A stretch of 64,000 nucleotides of DNA from CBIFVZ01 sp966185765 (GCA_966185765.1 CBIFVZ010000006.1:1-64000), one strand, 5' to 3'. Shown: positions 1 through 8,382, counted from the first letter of the stretch. Numbers and translations: made by a program. The notes: generated by a model not told the origin, from the sequence alone.

Positions 1-766
1 CCACGCCCGGCAGTGCCAGTATGGCCTGCTCGTTACGAATCATACCTATTTTGCCGTTGAGCGACGGCCCCATCCACGGCACGCCAGTGAGCATGTCCGG
101 CACCTGCACATCAATGCCGAACTGCGCACTACCGTCGACTTTCTCACCACAGTCCACGCGCAGCAGATCATGACCGATCAGGCCGCTTTTTTCTTCGGCG
201 AGCGTTTTCAGCGGCGGGTTTTCTTCCAGTGGGATCGTTTGCGCCCAGTGCAGCAGCGCAGAGTAGGCCACCCTGCGTCCGCTGGCGTCGTCAATAACAT
301 AGCTTTTTTCTGTGCGCAGCGTTTGTGGTGCGACGTTCAACTCGCGCGCGCCTGCGGCAATAAAAAAGGCACGTGCCTGAGCGCCCGCGTGGCGTGTACG
401 CTGATAGAAGTTGGTCATAGAGGTGGAGGCCGCGACAAACTGTGCTTTTGCCTCACCGCCTGCCTCCTGGCGATAAGCCTCACGCCCGGTGACAAACCTG
501 ACTTTCACCTGTTCCCAGTCGGCATCCATTTCGGCGGCGATAACGCTTGCAAGGCCGGTATAAATGCCCTGACCGACTTCACACTGCGACACGCCAATAA
601 TGATGCGGTTATCCGGGCCAATCCAGAGCCAGTCATTCACTTCATGATCCTCACCAGAAAGGGCTGGCTCATCATACATCAGTGCGGCGCGTGCCCCGGG
701 AACCAGCGGTATCAGTATAGACAGGGCTGCCGTGCCCTGAAGGAATTGCCGACGCGTCAGTGTCAT
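1..766 (-). CDS. Molybdopterin-dependent aldehyde dehydrogenase-type large subunit, partial (left edge)
   Basis: This is the N-terminal part (about 255 residues) of a xanthine-oxidase-family Mo subunit of the isoquinoline 1-oxidoreductase beta or membrane-associated aldehyde dehydrogenase type; it runs off the window. The N-terminus carries a twin-arginine signal (TRRQFLQ, then a hydrophobic stretch ending ARA), so export by Tat to the periplasm is expected. A segment reading VSQCEVGQGIYTGLASVIA is typical of the family's Mo-binding half. The start ATG at 766 overlaps the stop of the upstream 2Fe-2S gene (ATGA), which supports translational coupling. Together with the 2Fe-2S and cytochrome c genes it should oxidise an aldehyde or N-heterocycle and pass electrons to the respiratory chain. 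The substrate cannot be read from the sequence. Confidence 0.85.
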   Translation of the reverse strand, partial: MTLTRRQFLQGTAALSILIPLVPGARAALMYDEPALSGEDHEVNDWLWIGPDNRIIIGVSQCEVGQGIYTGLASVIAAEMDADWEQVKVRFVTGREAYRQEAGGEAKAQFVAASTSMTNFYQRTRHAGAQARAFFIAAGARELNVAPQTLRTEKSYVIDDASGRRVAYSALLHWAQTIPLEENPPLKTLAEEKSGLIGHDLLRVDCGEKVDGSAQFGIDVQVPDMLTGVPWMGPSLNGKIGMIRNEQAILALPGV

Positions 767-1221
767 GAGGACTCCTCCTGCGTGAGGTAAAGACGGTGGA
801 TAGCCTTGCGGATGCGGTAGTAGGTGGCACAGCGGCACAGGTTGGTTATTTCGCGGTAGACCTGGCTTTCCGGCGGTAGCGGCTTGCGTGCCATCACGGC
901 AGATACCGCCATAATCATGCCCGACTGGCAGTAGCCACATTGCGGGACTTCTTCTTGTATCCACGCTCGTTGCACCGGATGACTGCGTTCCTCGCTCAGG
1001 CCTTCAATGGTAGTCACCCGGCGACCTTGCACCAGCGCGAGTGGGTAGCTGCATGAGCGCACGGCTTCGCCGTCGACATGCACGGTACAGGCACCGCAGG
1101 CGCCAATGCCGCAACCGAATTTGGTGCCGGTGAGGTGCAGATGGTCGCGAAGCACCCACAGCAGCGGCGTATCTGGCTCGCCGTCAAACGTGACCGATTT
1201 TCCATTAAGGATAAATTTCAT
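763..1221 (-). CDS. Aldehyde dehydrogenase-type small subunit with two [2Fe-2S] clusters
   Basis: A 152-residue iron-sulfur subunit of the xanthine oxidase family. The plant-ferredoxin-type motif C-x4-C-x2-C is visible in FGCGIGACGACTVHVDG, and the second, helical cluster is marked by QCGYCQSG and later NLCRCATY. Length and order match IorA/CoxS-type small subunits. I start it at 1221 because AAGGAG lies about seven bases upstream; an ATG two codons earlier (1227) would overlap the cytochrome stop but leaves almost no spacing. It relays electrons from the Mo subunit to the cytochrome encoded next to it. It is the middle gene of a three-gene operon with four-base or near-zero junctions on both sides. 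Confidence 0.92.
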   Translation of the reverse strand: MKFILNGKSVTFDGEPDTPLLWVLRDHLHLTGTKFGCGIGACGACTVHVDGEAVRSCSYPLALVQGRRVTTIEGLSEERSHPVQRAWIQEEVPQCGYCQSGMIMAVSAVMARKPLPPESQVYREITNLCRCATYYRIRKAIHRLYLTQEESS

Positions 1222-1223
1222 TG

Positions 1224-2582
1224 TCATACTCCTTTGCGCCGGCGCGCCAGTCGTACCATCAACACAATAACCAGGACGCCAGCAAACCCGGAAAGCCACG
1301 GCAGCAGCGCAATAAACCACGGTCTGGCACCGCCATCGCGCTGGGTTGCCACATCGCTGGCGCTGACCTGGACCCCAGGGTTACCAAAACGGTGAGCAAC
1401 GTAATTGGTCAGCGCGGCGATTTGCTCGTCGTTAAGTGCGTCACGAAAGCCGGGCATACTGGCTGTAGCGAATTGCCCTTCGCGCTGAACGCCGTCGAGA
1501 ATGACCATAATGAGGTTATCCGGCGCCGCGTTACCGGTGGTACTGTTGGCGGTGAGCGAAGGGAAGACCGCCTGATAAGCGCCCTCACCGTTGCTGCGAT
1601 GGCAGGCCGCGCAGGCGCTCTGGTATAAGGCCTCGCCCGTTTTGTCTGCCTCACGCACCTTCGGCTCTGGCGGGTGGGTCCAGGCTGGCATGGTGTCAGC
1701 ACTGTCGCGCACGGCGGGGATCTGGCGCAGGTATGCCACCATCGCGCTCAGATCATCGTCAGTGAGGTAGCGCAGGCTGTGGTCTATCACCTCTGCCATG
1801 CCGCCTGCGGCGGTGGCTTTACCGGGCAGGTTGCCGGTTTTGAGGTACTGCATAAGCTCGGTATCATTCCAGGCACCGATACCACTTACCGGGTCGGCGG
1901 TAATGTTTGGCGCGCGCCAGCCACCCTGCGTGCCACCAGAATAGCGCTGGTTCATGCTCTCACCCATCATGACGTTGCGCGGGCTGTGGCAGGCAGAGCA
2001 GTGGCCCAGCACCTCAGTCAGGTAATAGCCGCGCTGCAGTTGTGGCGTGTTGACGCTGTCAGGAACAGGTGGAAGCGTGGCGTTGAGAGTGTTCCACAGG
2101 CGCAGAAGTGGGCGCACAGACCACGGAAAAGCAAGGTGTGTTGGCGCAGGCTGAGCGTCTGACGGTGCCACGCCGTGTATAAACCAGACGTAAAGCGCAT
2201 GGATATCCGCGTCGCTTATTCCCTGGTAAGCACTGTAAGGCATGGCAGGATAAAGGCGCTCACCGTTTGCACGAATACCTTGGGTTACGGCACGTTTGAA
2301 GTCGGCCTCTGAATAATGACCGATGCCAGCGCGCGTTGATGGCGTAATGTTGGTCGCAATAATCTCGCCCATAGGTGTGGCAATGGCGAGGCCGCCGCTG
2401 TAGTCCGCACTGCCAGGCGCGGCACCACGGTGACAGGCGTTGCAGTCCGCCGCCCGGGCCAGGTAAGCCCCTTTGGCCAGCAGCGCCGGGTCGGGCGGCG
2501 AGTCAGCGGCCTGAAGCGGACTTGCGGCGATGCCTACGGCCAGCAGCAGCCCGCTCAGGCTTTTGTTGTAGCGTTTTTTCAT
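1224..2582 (-). CDS. Membrane-anchored triheme cytochrome c, electron acceptor subunit
   Basis: A protein of about 452 residues with a Sec signal peptide (MKKRYNKSLSGLLLAVG, cleavage near LQA-AD), three heme-attachment motifs (CNACH near residue 47, CSACH in the middle, CAACH in the last third) and a C-terminal membrane helix followed by RLARRRKGV. This is the layout of the cytochrome subunit of membrane-bound alcohol or aldehyde dehydrogenases, which hands electrons to ubiquinone. It is first in the operon with the 2Fe-2S and Mo subunits. The start at 2582 is chosen because the signal peptide begins there; an in-frame ATG at 2591 is possible. The start lies inside the 3' end of the marR-like gene, an overlap of about 80 bases. 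Confidence 0.9.
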   Translation of the reverse strand: MKKRYNKSLSGLLLAVGIAASPLQAADSPPDPALLAKGAYLARAADCNACHRGAAPGSADYSGGLAIATPMGEIIATNITPSTRAGIGHYSEADFKRAVTQGIRANGERLYPAMPYSAYQGISDADIHALYVWFIHGVAPSDAQPAPTHLAFPWSVRPLLRLWNTLNATLPPVPDSVNTPQLQRGYYLTEVLGHCSACHSPRNVMMGESMNQRYSGGTQGGWRAPNITADPVSGIGAWNDTELMQYLKTGNLPGKATAAGGMAEVIDHSLRYLTDDDLSAMVAYLRQIPAVRDSADTMPAWTHPPEPKVREADKTGEALYQSACAACHRSNGEGAYQAVFPSLTANSTTGNAAPDNLIMVILDGVQREGQFATASMPGFRDALNDEQIAALTNYVAHRFGNPGVQVSASDVATQRDGGARPWFIALLPWLSGFAGVLVIVLMVRLARRRKGV

Positions 2583-3078
2583 AAGACCCATCCGTATTGC
2601 TTTCGCTGTGCAAAATGTCAGCGGCGTCAGTACATGACAGCATGTCTGCCGCGCGCGCTTTAATGGCGTCCAGTACCTGTTCAAACACGGCCAGCTGTTC
2701 TGGCGTAACGTCCCTTAACATCTCTGCGCGTACCGTTTGTGCGGCTTCATCAAGCTGTTGCAGCATGGCGGCACCTTCATCAGTGATGTGCAGCACTCTG
2801 GCTCGTTTGTCGCTCGGGTCTTCAACGCGCGTAATGAGATGATTTTTTTCGAGCCAGACAATAGCCCTGGAACAGGTTGAGATTTCCATGTTCAGGAAGG
2901 CGTTGATTTGGGTCAGGTTGCAGCCATTACCAAGTTCTTCAATCGTACTGAGCACCAGCCAGTGTGGACGGTTCATCCAGGTAAATTTGATGGAGTCTTC
3001 CATCACGCTCTGCCACAGGCGGTTGGTCACATCCAGGTGAATCCCCAGCGGGCGTGGACGATTCGGTTTCATACTCAT
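2503..3078 (-). CDS. MarR-family transcriptional regulator
   Basis: A 191-residue regulator. The winged-helix core is visible: a helix region with LNMEISTCSRAIVWLEKNHLI as recognition segment, followed by RVEDPSDKRARVLHITDEG, the typical MarR wing (DxRxxxxxLT-like). MarR proteins bind palindromes as dimers and are released by small phenolic or aromatic ligands. It is directly upstream of, and partly overlaps, the aldehyde dehydrogenase operon on the same strand, so it most likely controls that operon and itself. The C-terminal 35 residues are basic and low in family resemblance; they are encoded in the overlap with the cytochrome gene. A candidate operator lies just upstream at 3095-3106. Confidence 0.88.
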   Translation of the reverse strand: MSMKPNRPRPLGIHLDVTNRLWQSVMEDSIKFTWMNRPHWLVLSTIEELGNGCNLTQINAFLNMEISTCSRAIVWLEKNHLITRVEDPSDKRARVLHITDEGAAMLQQLDEAAQTVRAEMLRDVTPEQLAVFEQVLDAIKARAADMLSCTDAADILHSESNTDGSYEKTLQQKPERAAAGRRHRRKSASGR

Positions 3079-3094
3079 TGACTGGCCTTATTAC

Positions 3095-3106
3095 TTGCAT
3101 TTGCAA
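3095..3106. promoter_or_regulatory. Candidate MarR operator (TTGCA-TT-TGCAA)
   Basis: A palindrome TTGCATTTGCAA lies 17 bases upstream of the marR-like start. Further TTTGCAA and TGCAA half sites occur up to about 3170. MarR proteins commonly repress their own promoter through such palindromes; assignment to this protein is inference. The rest of 3107-3404 holds no gene that I can support. Confidence 0.4.
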
Positions 3107-3404
3107 ATAAACTGGCATTCGTGGGTTATCTGTGCAAGAAAATTGCGTTGTATTTGTCGATTGATTTGCAAAACCGGGAACCGCTGCACAAATTTTCTGC
3201 AACGAGGTGTGCTGTAAAATGAGCAGGTTAGCGTTATTAATCCAGGCGACCCGTGTCCTTTCAGGACGGTGATACCCGGTAAGGGCATTCGGCTTCGATG
3301 GGCATATTTTTGCGATAGCTGTATTTTTTTTGTGGATTTTCCTGAAAGGAAAATCGATAAATTTGCCCTGGGCTTTAGTGATGGTAGCGACATACCGGCC
3401 TTAG

Positions 3405-3438
3405 GGAAAAGCCCAAACGTAGTCGTCCGGGCTTTTCC
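3405..3438 (-). terminator. Terminator-like hairpin after the oxygenase gene
   Basis: The inverted repeat GGAAAAGCCC (3405-3414) and GGGCTTTTCC (3429-3438) lies just downstream of the stop codon of the minus-strand oxygenase gene. The loop is 14 bases. There is no long T run after the stem, so it could also be a processing or bidirectional signal. Confidence 0.5.
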
Positions 3439-3452
3439 TGGTCTACCTGGTA

Positions 3453-4463
3453 TTATTCTGAGACAACAAAACCCGGTAAATCAGCATCAAAATAGTCATT
3501 ATAAATCCCCATTGCCTCGGGGCTGCGGAAGCTATAGGTTTTTAATAGCCAACGCTTTTCTGCCGAATACGGATCTTTTACCTGAATAATTTCACGGTTG
3601 TGCAAAGAGTCCTGGTTTGCGAATGAAAATAAATCCCCTTTATTGATTGAGACCCGGCCTTTTTTCGCTTTTGTGATGGCGACTTTCAGGTCAATCAGCG
3701 CTTTGACAGCTTCAGTTGGTGCATCTGGGGCATAAGTTGTGCGCGTGTCGTAGTAGCGAAAAGTATGCGTATTCTCAAGGATTGGGTGCAATTCAGAGTC
3801 AATTTGGTTGGCGTTAGAGTTGCGGGAGTATTCATCAAAAGGCGTTACAAAGTGCGGCATTCTCAACCATTCCTGGGACTCTGGTTTAAGATTTTCAAGT
3901 ATAGCTTTACCGTCCAGGTAGCCCGTATAAATCAGATTTTCTTCGCTGCAGCGCATGCCTAATAAACTGAGAAAATCAGCACGTACAGGGTGAGCAGTAC
4001 GATCGTTGTGAAAATAAAGTTCACCGTCTGTTTTTTGCGTTTGGGTATTACTGTACTTTTTATCGGCATAAACATCGTGAAAGAAATCACCATTATTGCG
4101 GGTACGGTAGGCTAACAAAGGCGAATCTGTTAACTGTGCGAACATCTCAAGCAAAGCCTCACCGACGAAGGTCAGCTTTTTTGCATACTTGTCATTTACT
4201 GAATCTGACTGGTCAAATTCAGGGATAACCGCGTCGAGCGGGACATTACGCAACAAATGGGCATTAATTCCTTTCTCTTTACGCTCCTGCTTGATTTGTT
4301 CACAAGCTTGAACAAAAAAAGTGGGCACCTGGCCGTTTTCGATAAGCTGTGAGATGGATTGCTTGAAGAGCCTGTAGTTTTTGTAAGGGCTGATGGTAAT
4401 GCTGCTGATAAGTTTTAATAGCTCATCTTTTTGAAGATCGCTAAACTGTAGCTGGGTTATCAT
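3453..4463 (-). CDS. Fe(II)/2-oxoglutarate-dependent oxygenase, TauD / clavaminate-synthase-like
   Basis: A 336-residue protein of the TauD/TfdA fold, closest in appearance to the clavaminate synthase and asparagine or arginine hydroxylase group (CAS-like, AsnO, VioC). The facial triad is visible: H152-x-D154 in LYFHNDRTAHP and the distal H288 in SLHNREI, with R304 placed to bind 2-oxoglutarate (EKRWLLKTY). Members hydroxylate or desaturate free or carrier-bound amino acids. It is the last gene of the minus-strand arm that includes the LeuCD-like pair, an MFS protein, a YrdC protein and a HlyD adaptor. A strong hairpin separates it from the LeuD-like gene, so it may be expressed at a different level. 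The substrate is unknown; a free amino acid or hydroxyacid made by the neighbours is a reasonable guess. Confidence 0.85.
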   Translation of the reverse strand: MITQLQFSDLQKDELLKLISSITISPYKNYRLFKQSISQLIENGQVPTFFVQACEQIKQERKEKGINAHLLRNVPLDAVIPEFDQSDSVNDKYAKKLTFVGEALLEMFAQLTDSPLLAYRTRNNGDFFHDVYADKKYSNTQTQKTDGELYFHNDRTAHPVRADFLSLLGMRCSEENLIYTGYLDGKAILENLKPESQEWLRMPHFVTPFDEYSRNSNANQIDSELHPILENTHTFRYYDTRTTYAPDAPTEAVKALIDLKVAITKAKKGRVSINKGDLFSFANQDSLHNREIIQVKDPYSAEKRWLLKTYSFRSPEAMGIYNDYFDADLPGFVVSE

Positions 4464-4483
4464 AATTTGATTGCCTTATGTAC

Positions 4484-4533
4484 ACTCAAAACGGGCGCTG
4501 CACCCTGAGAAAGTAAGGCGCCTCGTTTTGAGT
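4484..4533. terminator. Long-stem hairpin between LeuD-like and oxygenase genes
   Basis: ACTCAAAACG plus GGCGC (4484-4498) pairs with GCGCC plus CGTTTTGAGT (4518-4533), giving about 15 paired bases with one bulged T. It sits in the 86-base gap between the two minus-strand genes. On the plus strand it is followed by TTTTT. In the direction of the genes it could act as an attenuator or partial terminator. Confidence 0.5.
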
Positions 4534-4549
4534 TTTTAGAGTGTAGGAA

Positions 4550-5089
4550 TTAAATTTTCCCTGTTTGTCTTCCATAAGCGAATAAACCGCCAGCGGCGAC
4601 AATATTCGCAAGTTCTCCTACCGGAGCGGTTTTCAGAACCTCATCGCAGGTGGTAATACAATGGGCGTCCAGATCTATTTCGATCACATCCCCTGTTTTC
4701 AGGGCCTTGCTATCGCTGGCGCTATTTAGCGCAACGGGCATCAGTTGACCTGTAGATACACAGTTTCTGAAAAAAATACGTGCGAAAGATTGGGCGACCA
4801 CGGCCTTTATCCCTGAGGCACCCAGCGCAACGACGGCATGCTCGCGTGATGAGCCACAGCCAAAGTTTTTACCCGCCACGATAAAGTCGTATCCTGCCAG
4901 CCGTGTTTCGGGATTGATAAAGGGAAGAGAACCTTCCGGCAGTCCGCACATCGCCAGTGAGGCGAGTTCTTCACGCCCTTCTTCAGATGCAGGGTTAATT
5001 TTAAGGTATTCAGCTGTCAATATTTGATCAGTATCGATATTGTCACCTAATACATAAACTGTACCGCGCATAATTTTATTAATAGCCAT
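4550..5089 (-). CDS. LeuD-like small subunit of an aconitase-family hydro-lyase
   Basis: A 179-residue swivel-domain protein of the LeuD/homoaconitase small subunit type. It shows the short bacterial/archaeal form: DNIDTDQILTAEYL near the N-terminus and the substrate-loop motif NFGCGSSREHAV near residue 75. With the adjacent large subunit it should isomerise a 2-hydroxy-2-alkyl-diacid through dehydration and rehydration. The gene overlaps the large-subunit gene by 11 bases. No leuA or leuB is present, and the pair sits among efflux, YrdC and oxygenase genes, so leucine synthesis is unlikely; comparable leuCD-like pairs are recruited in natural-product pathways (for example the phosphonate pathway of Pantoea). 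The actual substrate is not deducible. Confidence 0.88.
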   Translation of the reverse strand: MAINKIMRGTVYVLGDNIDTDQILTAEYLKINPASEEGREELASLAMCGLPEGSLPFINPETRLAGYDFIVAGKNFGCGSSREHAVVALGASGIKAVVAQSFARIFFRNCVSTGQLMPVALNSASDSKALKTGDVIEIDLDAHCITTCDEVLKTAPVGELANIVAAGGLFAYGRQTGKI

Positions 5090-6434
5090 GAGTTAAATAC
5101 CGTTCTGGGTTCGTAATAAAGCCGGATACTGCTGCCGCTGCCACAGCATAGGGGGAGGCCAGATAAATCATTGCGCCCTTATTACCCATACGCCCTACGA
5201 AGTTGCGGTTAGTCGTTGAGATAACGCTGATAGGATCGTTAACCCGGCCAAAGGTATCTGCCGGGCCGCCACAGCAGGCCGCACAACCCGGTTCGGAAGA
5301 TAATTTTACGCCCGCCCGGGTGAAAATCTCATAAATCGAGATGCCATTAATATGGGTTGTAATCAAATTATGAAACACTTCCTTTGTCGCCGGTACGGCA
5401 TAAGTGGGTATGACGACTTTACGTTCAAACAAAATATGTGCAGCCGCGATAAAGTCGGCTGTTTTGCCACCGGTGCACGAACCAATATAAGCCTGAGAGA
5501 TTGCAATATTCTTCAGCTGCTCAACGGGGATAACATTATCTGGGGAATGTGGGCGCGCAATAACGCTGGTTATTTCCGAAACATCAATGTCGATGATTCT
5601 ACTGTATTGTGCATCTTCATCAGGTGTGACGATAGAAAATGGTATTAATGTTCGCGAACGCAAATAATCAAGTGTTGCCTGATTGGGTATCATAATGCCA
5701 TTTTTTGCACCGCATTCGACAACCATATTACACATGGTCATTCGCTCTTCTACCGATAACTCATCAATAACATTACCAGAGAATTCAATGGCATTATATG
5801 TTGCACCTTCAACTCCTAATTCTTTCATTAAAATCAGGATCAAATCTTTAGCCTGAACGCTTTTCGCTTTTTTCCCGTGATAGTTCACTTTAATGGTAGG
5901 AGGGACCATTAACGGAATTTCACCTGTCCCCAGCGCGTAGGCACCATCGGTAATACCGACACCTATCGCAAATGTACCGAAAGCACCGGCCGTGACGGTA
6001 TGTGAGTCTGTACCCAGCAATACTTCCCCGGGGCGCGTATGTCCACCTTCTGCCAGGCCAATATGGCATACACCTTTATAATTGGCGGTACCGACGTCAT
6101 AAAAGTGAGTAATGCCCTGTTCTTTGGCAAACTCTCGCATGACCCGAATGTTTTGATTGGCCTGAGGGTCAGCAGAATACACGAAGTGATCGGGGATCAT
6201 AATAAAGCGACTGGGGTCCCAGACTTTCGCTTGCGGGCCAAACTCTTTTTTGAAAACGCTGGCAACGCCCGGAGTGCAAGGGTCATGTGACATTAAAATA
6301 TCGACATTCACGAAAATAACTTCACCGGGCGCGATAGTTTCCCGCTTGCCTGCTCTGGCTAATATTTTTTCAGTTAATGTCATTCCGGCACGGTTATTTA
6401 ACGGTGCGAAACGATCTTGTTCGTGAATATTCAT
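5079..6434 (-). CDS. LeuC-like large subunit of an aconitase-family hydro-lyase
   Basis: A 451-residue protein of the aconitase superfamily, similar to 3-isopropylmalate/homoaconitate/2,3-dimethylmalate dehydratase large subunits. The cluster-ligand cysteines are visible in IGSCTGGKTADF and PGCAACCGGP (the extra Cys after CAAC is unusual, since most relatives have CLGG or CMGG there). The HTVTAGAFGTFAIGVG and GGHTRPGEVLLGTDSH segments are family signatures. A good Shine-Dalgarno (TGAGGAGA) precedes the ATG at 6434. It needs the LeuD-like subunit encoded immediately downstream. A gap of 106 bases separates it from the MFS gene upstream, enough for an internal promoter. The product probably feeds the 2-oxoglutarate oxygenase; this is inference from neighbourhood. 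Confidence 0.9.
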   Translation of the reverse strand: MNIHEQDRFAPLNNRAGMTLTEKILARAGKRETIAPGEVIFVNVDILMSHDPCTPGVASVFKKEFGPQAKVWDPSRFIMIPDHFVYSADPQANQNIRVMREFAKEQGITHFYDVGTANYKGVCHIGLAEGGHTRPGEVLLGTDSHTVTAGAFGTFAIGVGITDGAYALGTGEIPLMVPPTIKVNYHGKKAKSVQAKDLILILMKELGVEGATYNAIEFSGNVIDELSVEERMTMCNMVVECGAKNGIMIPNQATLDYLRSRTLIPFSIVTPDEDAQYSRIIDIDVSEITSVIARPHSPDNVIPVEQLKNIAISQAYIGSCTGGKTADFIAAAHILFERKVVIPTYAVPATKEVFHNLITTHINGISIYEIFTRAGVKLSSEPGCAACCGGPADTFGRVNDPISVISTTNRNFVGRMGNKGAMIYLASPYAVAAAAVSGFITNPERYLTHGY

Positions 6435-6540
6435 TATAATCTCCTCATCAAGAGGAAGGTATTACAATATAAAGTGCCTGTTACTTCAATGTGATTTTAA
6501 CATATATCGCTTTAGTTTCATTTTACGCAACCATTGTCCC

Positions 6541-7767
6541 TCAGATGGAACGGTGCTCTCCATTGTAAAATTTTCGCAGGTAAAAAACGGCTGAGAGGCA
6601 TACCACCAGCATATATAAAAAAAAGAAAATTAACATTAAAGAGGTAAAACCTTTGTTGACTAAAAGCCAGGCGCCAAGGGCTAACAAAAATGCATTACTC
6701 AACCCAAAGTCACGTTCCATGCGCGCAAATAGCTGCATACGTTCGGCTGGCGTATTATCTGAAAGATCGAGATTCGCCATTGTGACCGGACGAATAGTGC
6801 CTGAACCAAAACCCAGCAGAACCAGAGCAATTAATCCTGTTATGAAATAATCAAGTCCTCGGGTTGCCAGCCATTCACTGCTGGCAAAAAAAACGAGCGC
6901 CGATGCCATAAATAGACTCGTGGTGACCAAAAGTGCGATAACTCCGTAACGTTTGATAAAACGTCCAGAGACTCGGATAGCTACCCACGAAGAAAGTGTA
7001 AAACAGCTCAACACCGCCCCAAAAAGTAGTGGCTCGACATTCACCATAATAAAATAAAAAGGAATAAAGCCAATAAAAGGGGCGAGCGTAAACGCCCGTG
7101 AAATAGCGTAAAACAGCATCCAGAAATACTGATCGGTGCGAATAGTGAATGTTGTCAGCGCTGGAGGCGTTGTCTGCTCGGGGGCTTCTTCAGGTGGGTG
7201 AATAAGCAATACACATCCTGCTGAAAGGAGACTCACCAGTATAGCGGCAATAAACGGCCATTGTGGATTGTAGTCAAAAAGAATACTTCCCAGTGAACCG
7301 GCGATAAGCGTGGCAATAAACATTCCGCTTTGCGACGTTGTTTGAATTTGCATAAAACGCTGTTGACTATCTTTTGTCAACTGCCGTAACAATGCTGCAT
7401 CGGTTGTCAGGGCAGTAGTGAATCCGGCCCCGCCAATAATTTGCGACACGACCAGCAAAGGGAGACTTACATCGCTTTGCCGGGTGCTCCACAGTAACAG
7501 TCCAATGCCCAGCGCTTTGGCAAGCTCTCCCACAATTACGGCGTGTTTTGGCGAACTATGACGTAATAGCCAGCCGGGAATGCCGGTGCTAAAGGTACTT
7601 GTTAAACCATATAGCGCGAGCAGGAAAATAATCCGGTACATACCAATGTCGATTGTCCAGAAATACAATAACAACACCGGTAAATGGAAATAGCACCGTG
7701 AAACAATCCGATAAGCCAGAAACAGACTCTGGCTTGTGTATTCAGACAGTAACTGACTGTTCGTCAT
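6541..7767 (-). CDS. MFS transporter, probable exporter of the cluster product
   Basis: A 408-residue membrane protein with about 12 hydrophobic segments, an MFS layout and the central loop near residue 200 (HPPEEAPEQTTPPA). It resembles major facilitator drug or metabolite transporters, without a specific subfamily that I can name. Its start overlaps the stop of the YrdC-like gene (TAATG), so the two are translationally coupled. The HlyD-like adaptor gene lies two genes upstream; the pairing of an MFS pump with a HlyD adaptor is known from EmrAB-type systems, although this MFS protein is shorter than the 14-helix EmrB class. Export of the pathway's product or resistance to it is the likely role. 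Confidence 0.82.
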   Translation of the reverse strand: MTNSQLLSEYTSQSLFLAYRIVSRCYFHLPVLLLYFWTIDIGMYRIIFLLALYGLTSTFSTGIPGWLLRHSSPKHAVIVGELAKALGIGLLLWSTRQSDVSLPLLVVSQIIGGAGFTTALTTDAALLRQLTKDSQQRFMQIQTTSQSGMFIATLIAGSLGSILFDYNPQWPFIAAILVSLLSAGCVLLIHPPEEAPEQTTPPALTTFTIRTDQYFWMLFYAISRAFTLAPFIGFIPFYFIMVNVEPLLFGAVLSCFTLSSWVAIRVSGRFIKRYGVIALLVTTSLFMASALVFFASSEWLATRGLDYFITGLIALVLLGFGSGTIRPVTMANLDLSDNTPAERMQLFARMERDFGLSNAFLLALGAWLLVNKGFTSLMLIFFFLYMLVVCLSAVFYLRKFYNGEHRSI

Positions 7768-8369
7768 TATGACATCATCGCAGCGATATCAATGTCACCT
7801 TTACGAAGTGTCTGGATCTCATTGCCAAGTAAGGAAACAATGGTGCTGGAAACGGTGGTTGAAGGGCGTTGTGATGCAGGAAGAATATAGCCGACGCTAT
7901 CACCAAACGTTATTCTTGCAGCGTCAATATCGATAAGACAGCCCGAATCAACGCCAGAAAGATTGGCTGAACTCATGGCAAGAGGTCGGCCATGAAGTCT
8001 AATCAGGTCGCGCAACACGCTTTGCTGATTGCAGACCAGCGAGACTGAATCAGGCCTAAGATAAGGGTTTGCCGGGACGTTTTCAGATGCAGGTACAACC
8101 AGATTCAGCGGACCAGGCCAGGCGGCAATCAATTTCTTGAGCACATCGCGATGGTATACGTTTTCAATGGCAATATAATCCCATGCTTCCTCTGGCTCAG
8201 AAATAAAAAGCGTGAGAGGTTTTTGACTATCGCGCTTTTTAAGCGTGTAAATTTTCCTGCAGGCGTCAATATTCCAGGGATCTGCCGCCAGAGCATAATT
8301 AGTATCAGTCGGTACTAAAATGACATCGCCACGCTTCAGCGCGGTCAGGGCATTATGAATATGTTGCAT
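7767..8369 (-). CDS. YrdC/Sua5-domain protein (copy A)
   Basis: A 200-residue single-domain protein of the YrdC/Sua5/YciO family. Conserved elements are present: VPTDTNYALAA near the N-terminus, the KKRDSQKPLTLF segment (the K-x-R type ATP and bicarbonate site) and AMSSANLSG. Characterised members make threonylcarbamoyl-adenylate from threonine, bicarbonate and ATP for tRNA modification, or act in carbamoyl transfer (HypF, TobZ). A housekeeping tsaC would not be expected here; the gene is embedded between the HlyD adaptor and MFS genes, and two more YrdC-like genes lie across the divergent promoter. I infer a specialised (carbamoyl)adenylating role in the pathway. Confidence 0.85.
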   Translation of the reverse strand: MQHIHNALTALKRGDVILVPTDTNYALAADPWNIDACRKIYTLKKRDSQKPLTLFISEPEEAWDYIAIENVYHRDVLKKLIAAWPGPLNLVVPASENVPANPYLRPDSVSLVCNQQSVLRDLIRLHGRPLAMSSANLSGVDSGCLIDIDAARITFGDSVGYILPASQRPSTTVSSTIVSLLGNEIQTLRKGDIDIAAMMS

Positions 8370-8382
8370 TCTTTCTCCAGTA

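Noticed and set aside
4550..6434. Leucine biosynthetic leuCD
   Set aside because: No leuA or leuB, and the genes are embedded with efflux, YrdC and oxygenase genes under a different regulator.
7767..8369. Housekeeping tsaC (tRNA t6A synthesis)
   Set aside because: Three YrdC paralogues occur together in an operon with transport and oxygenase genes; a housekeeping copy would be expected elsewhere.
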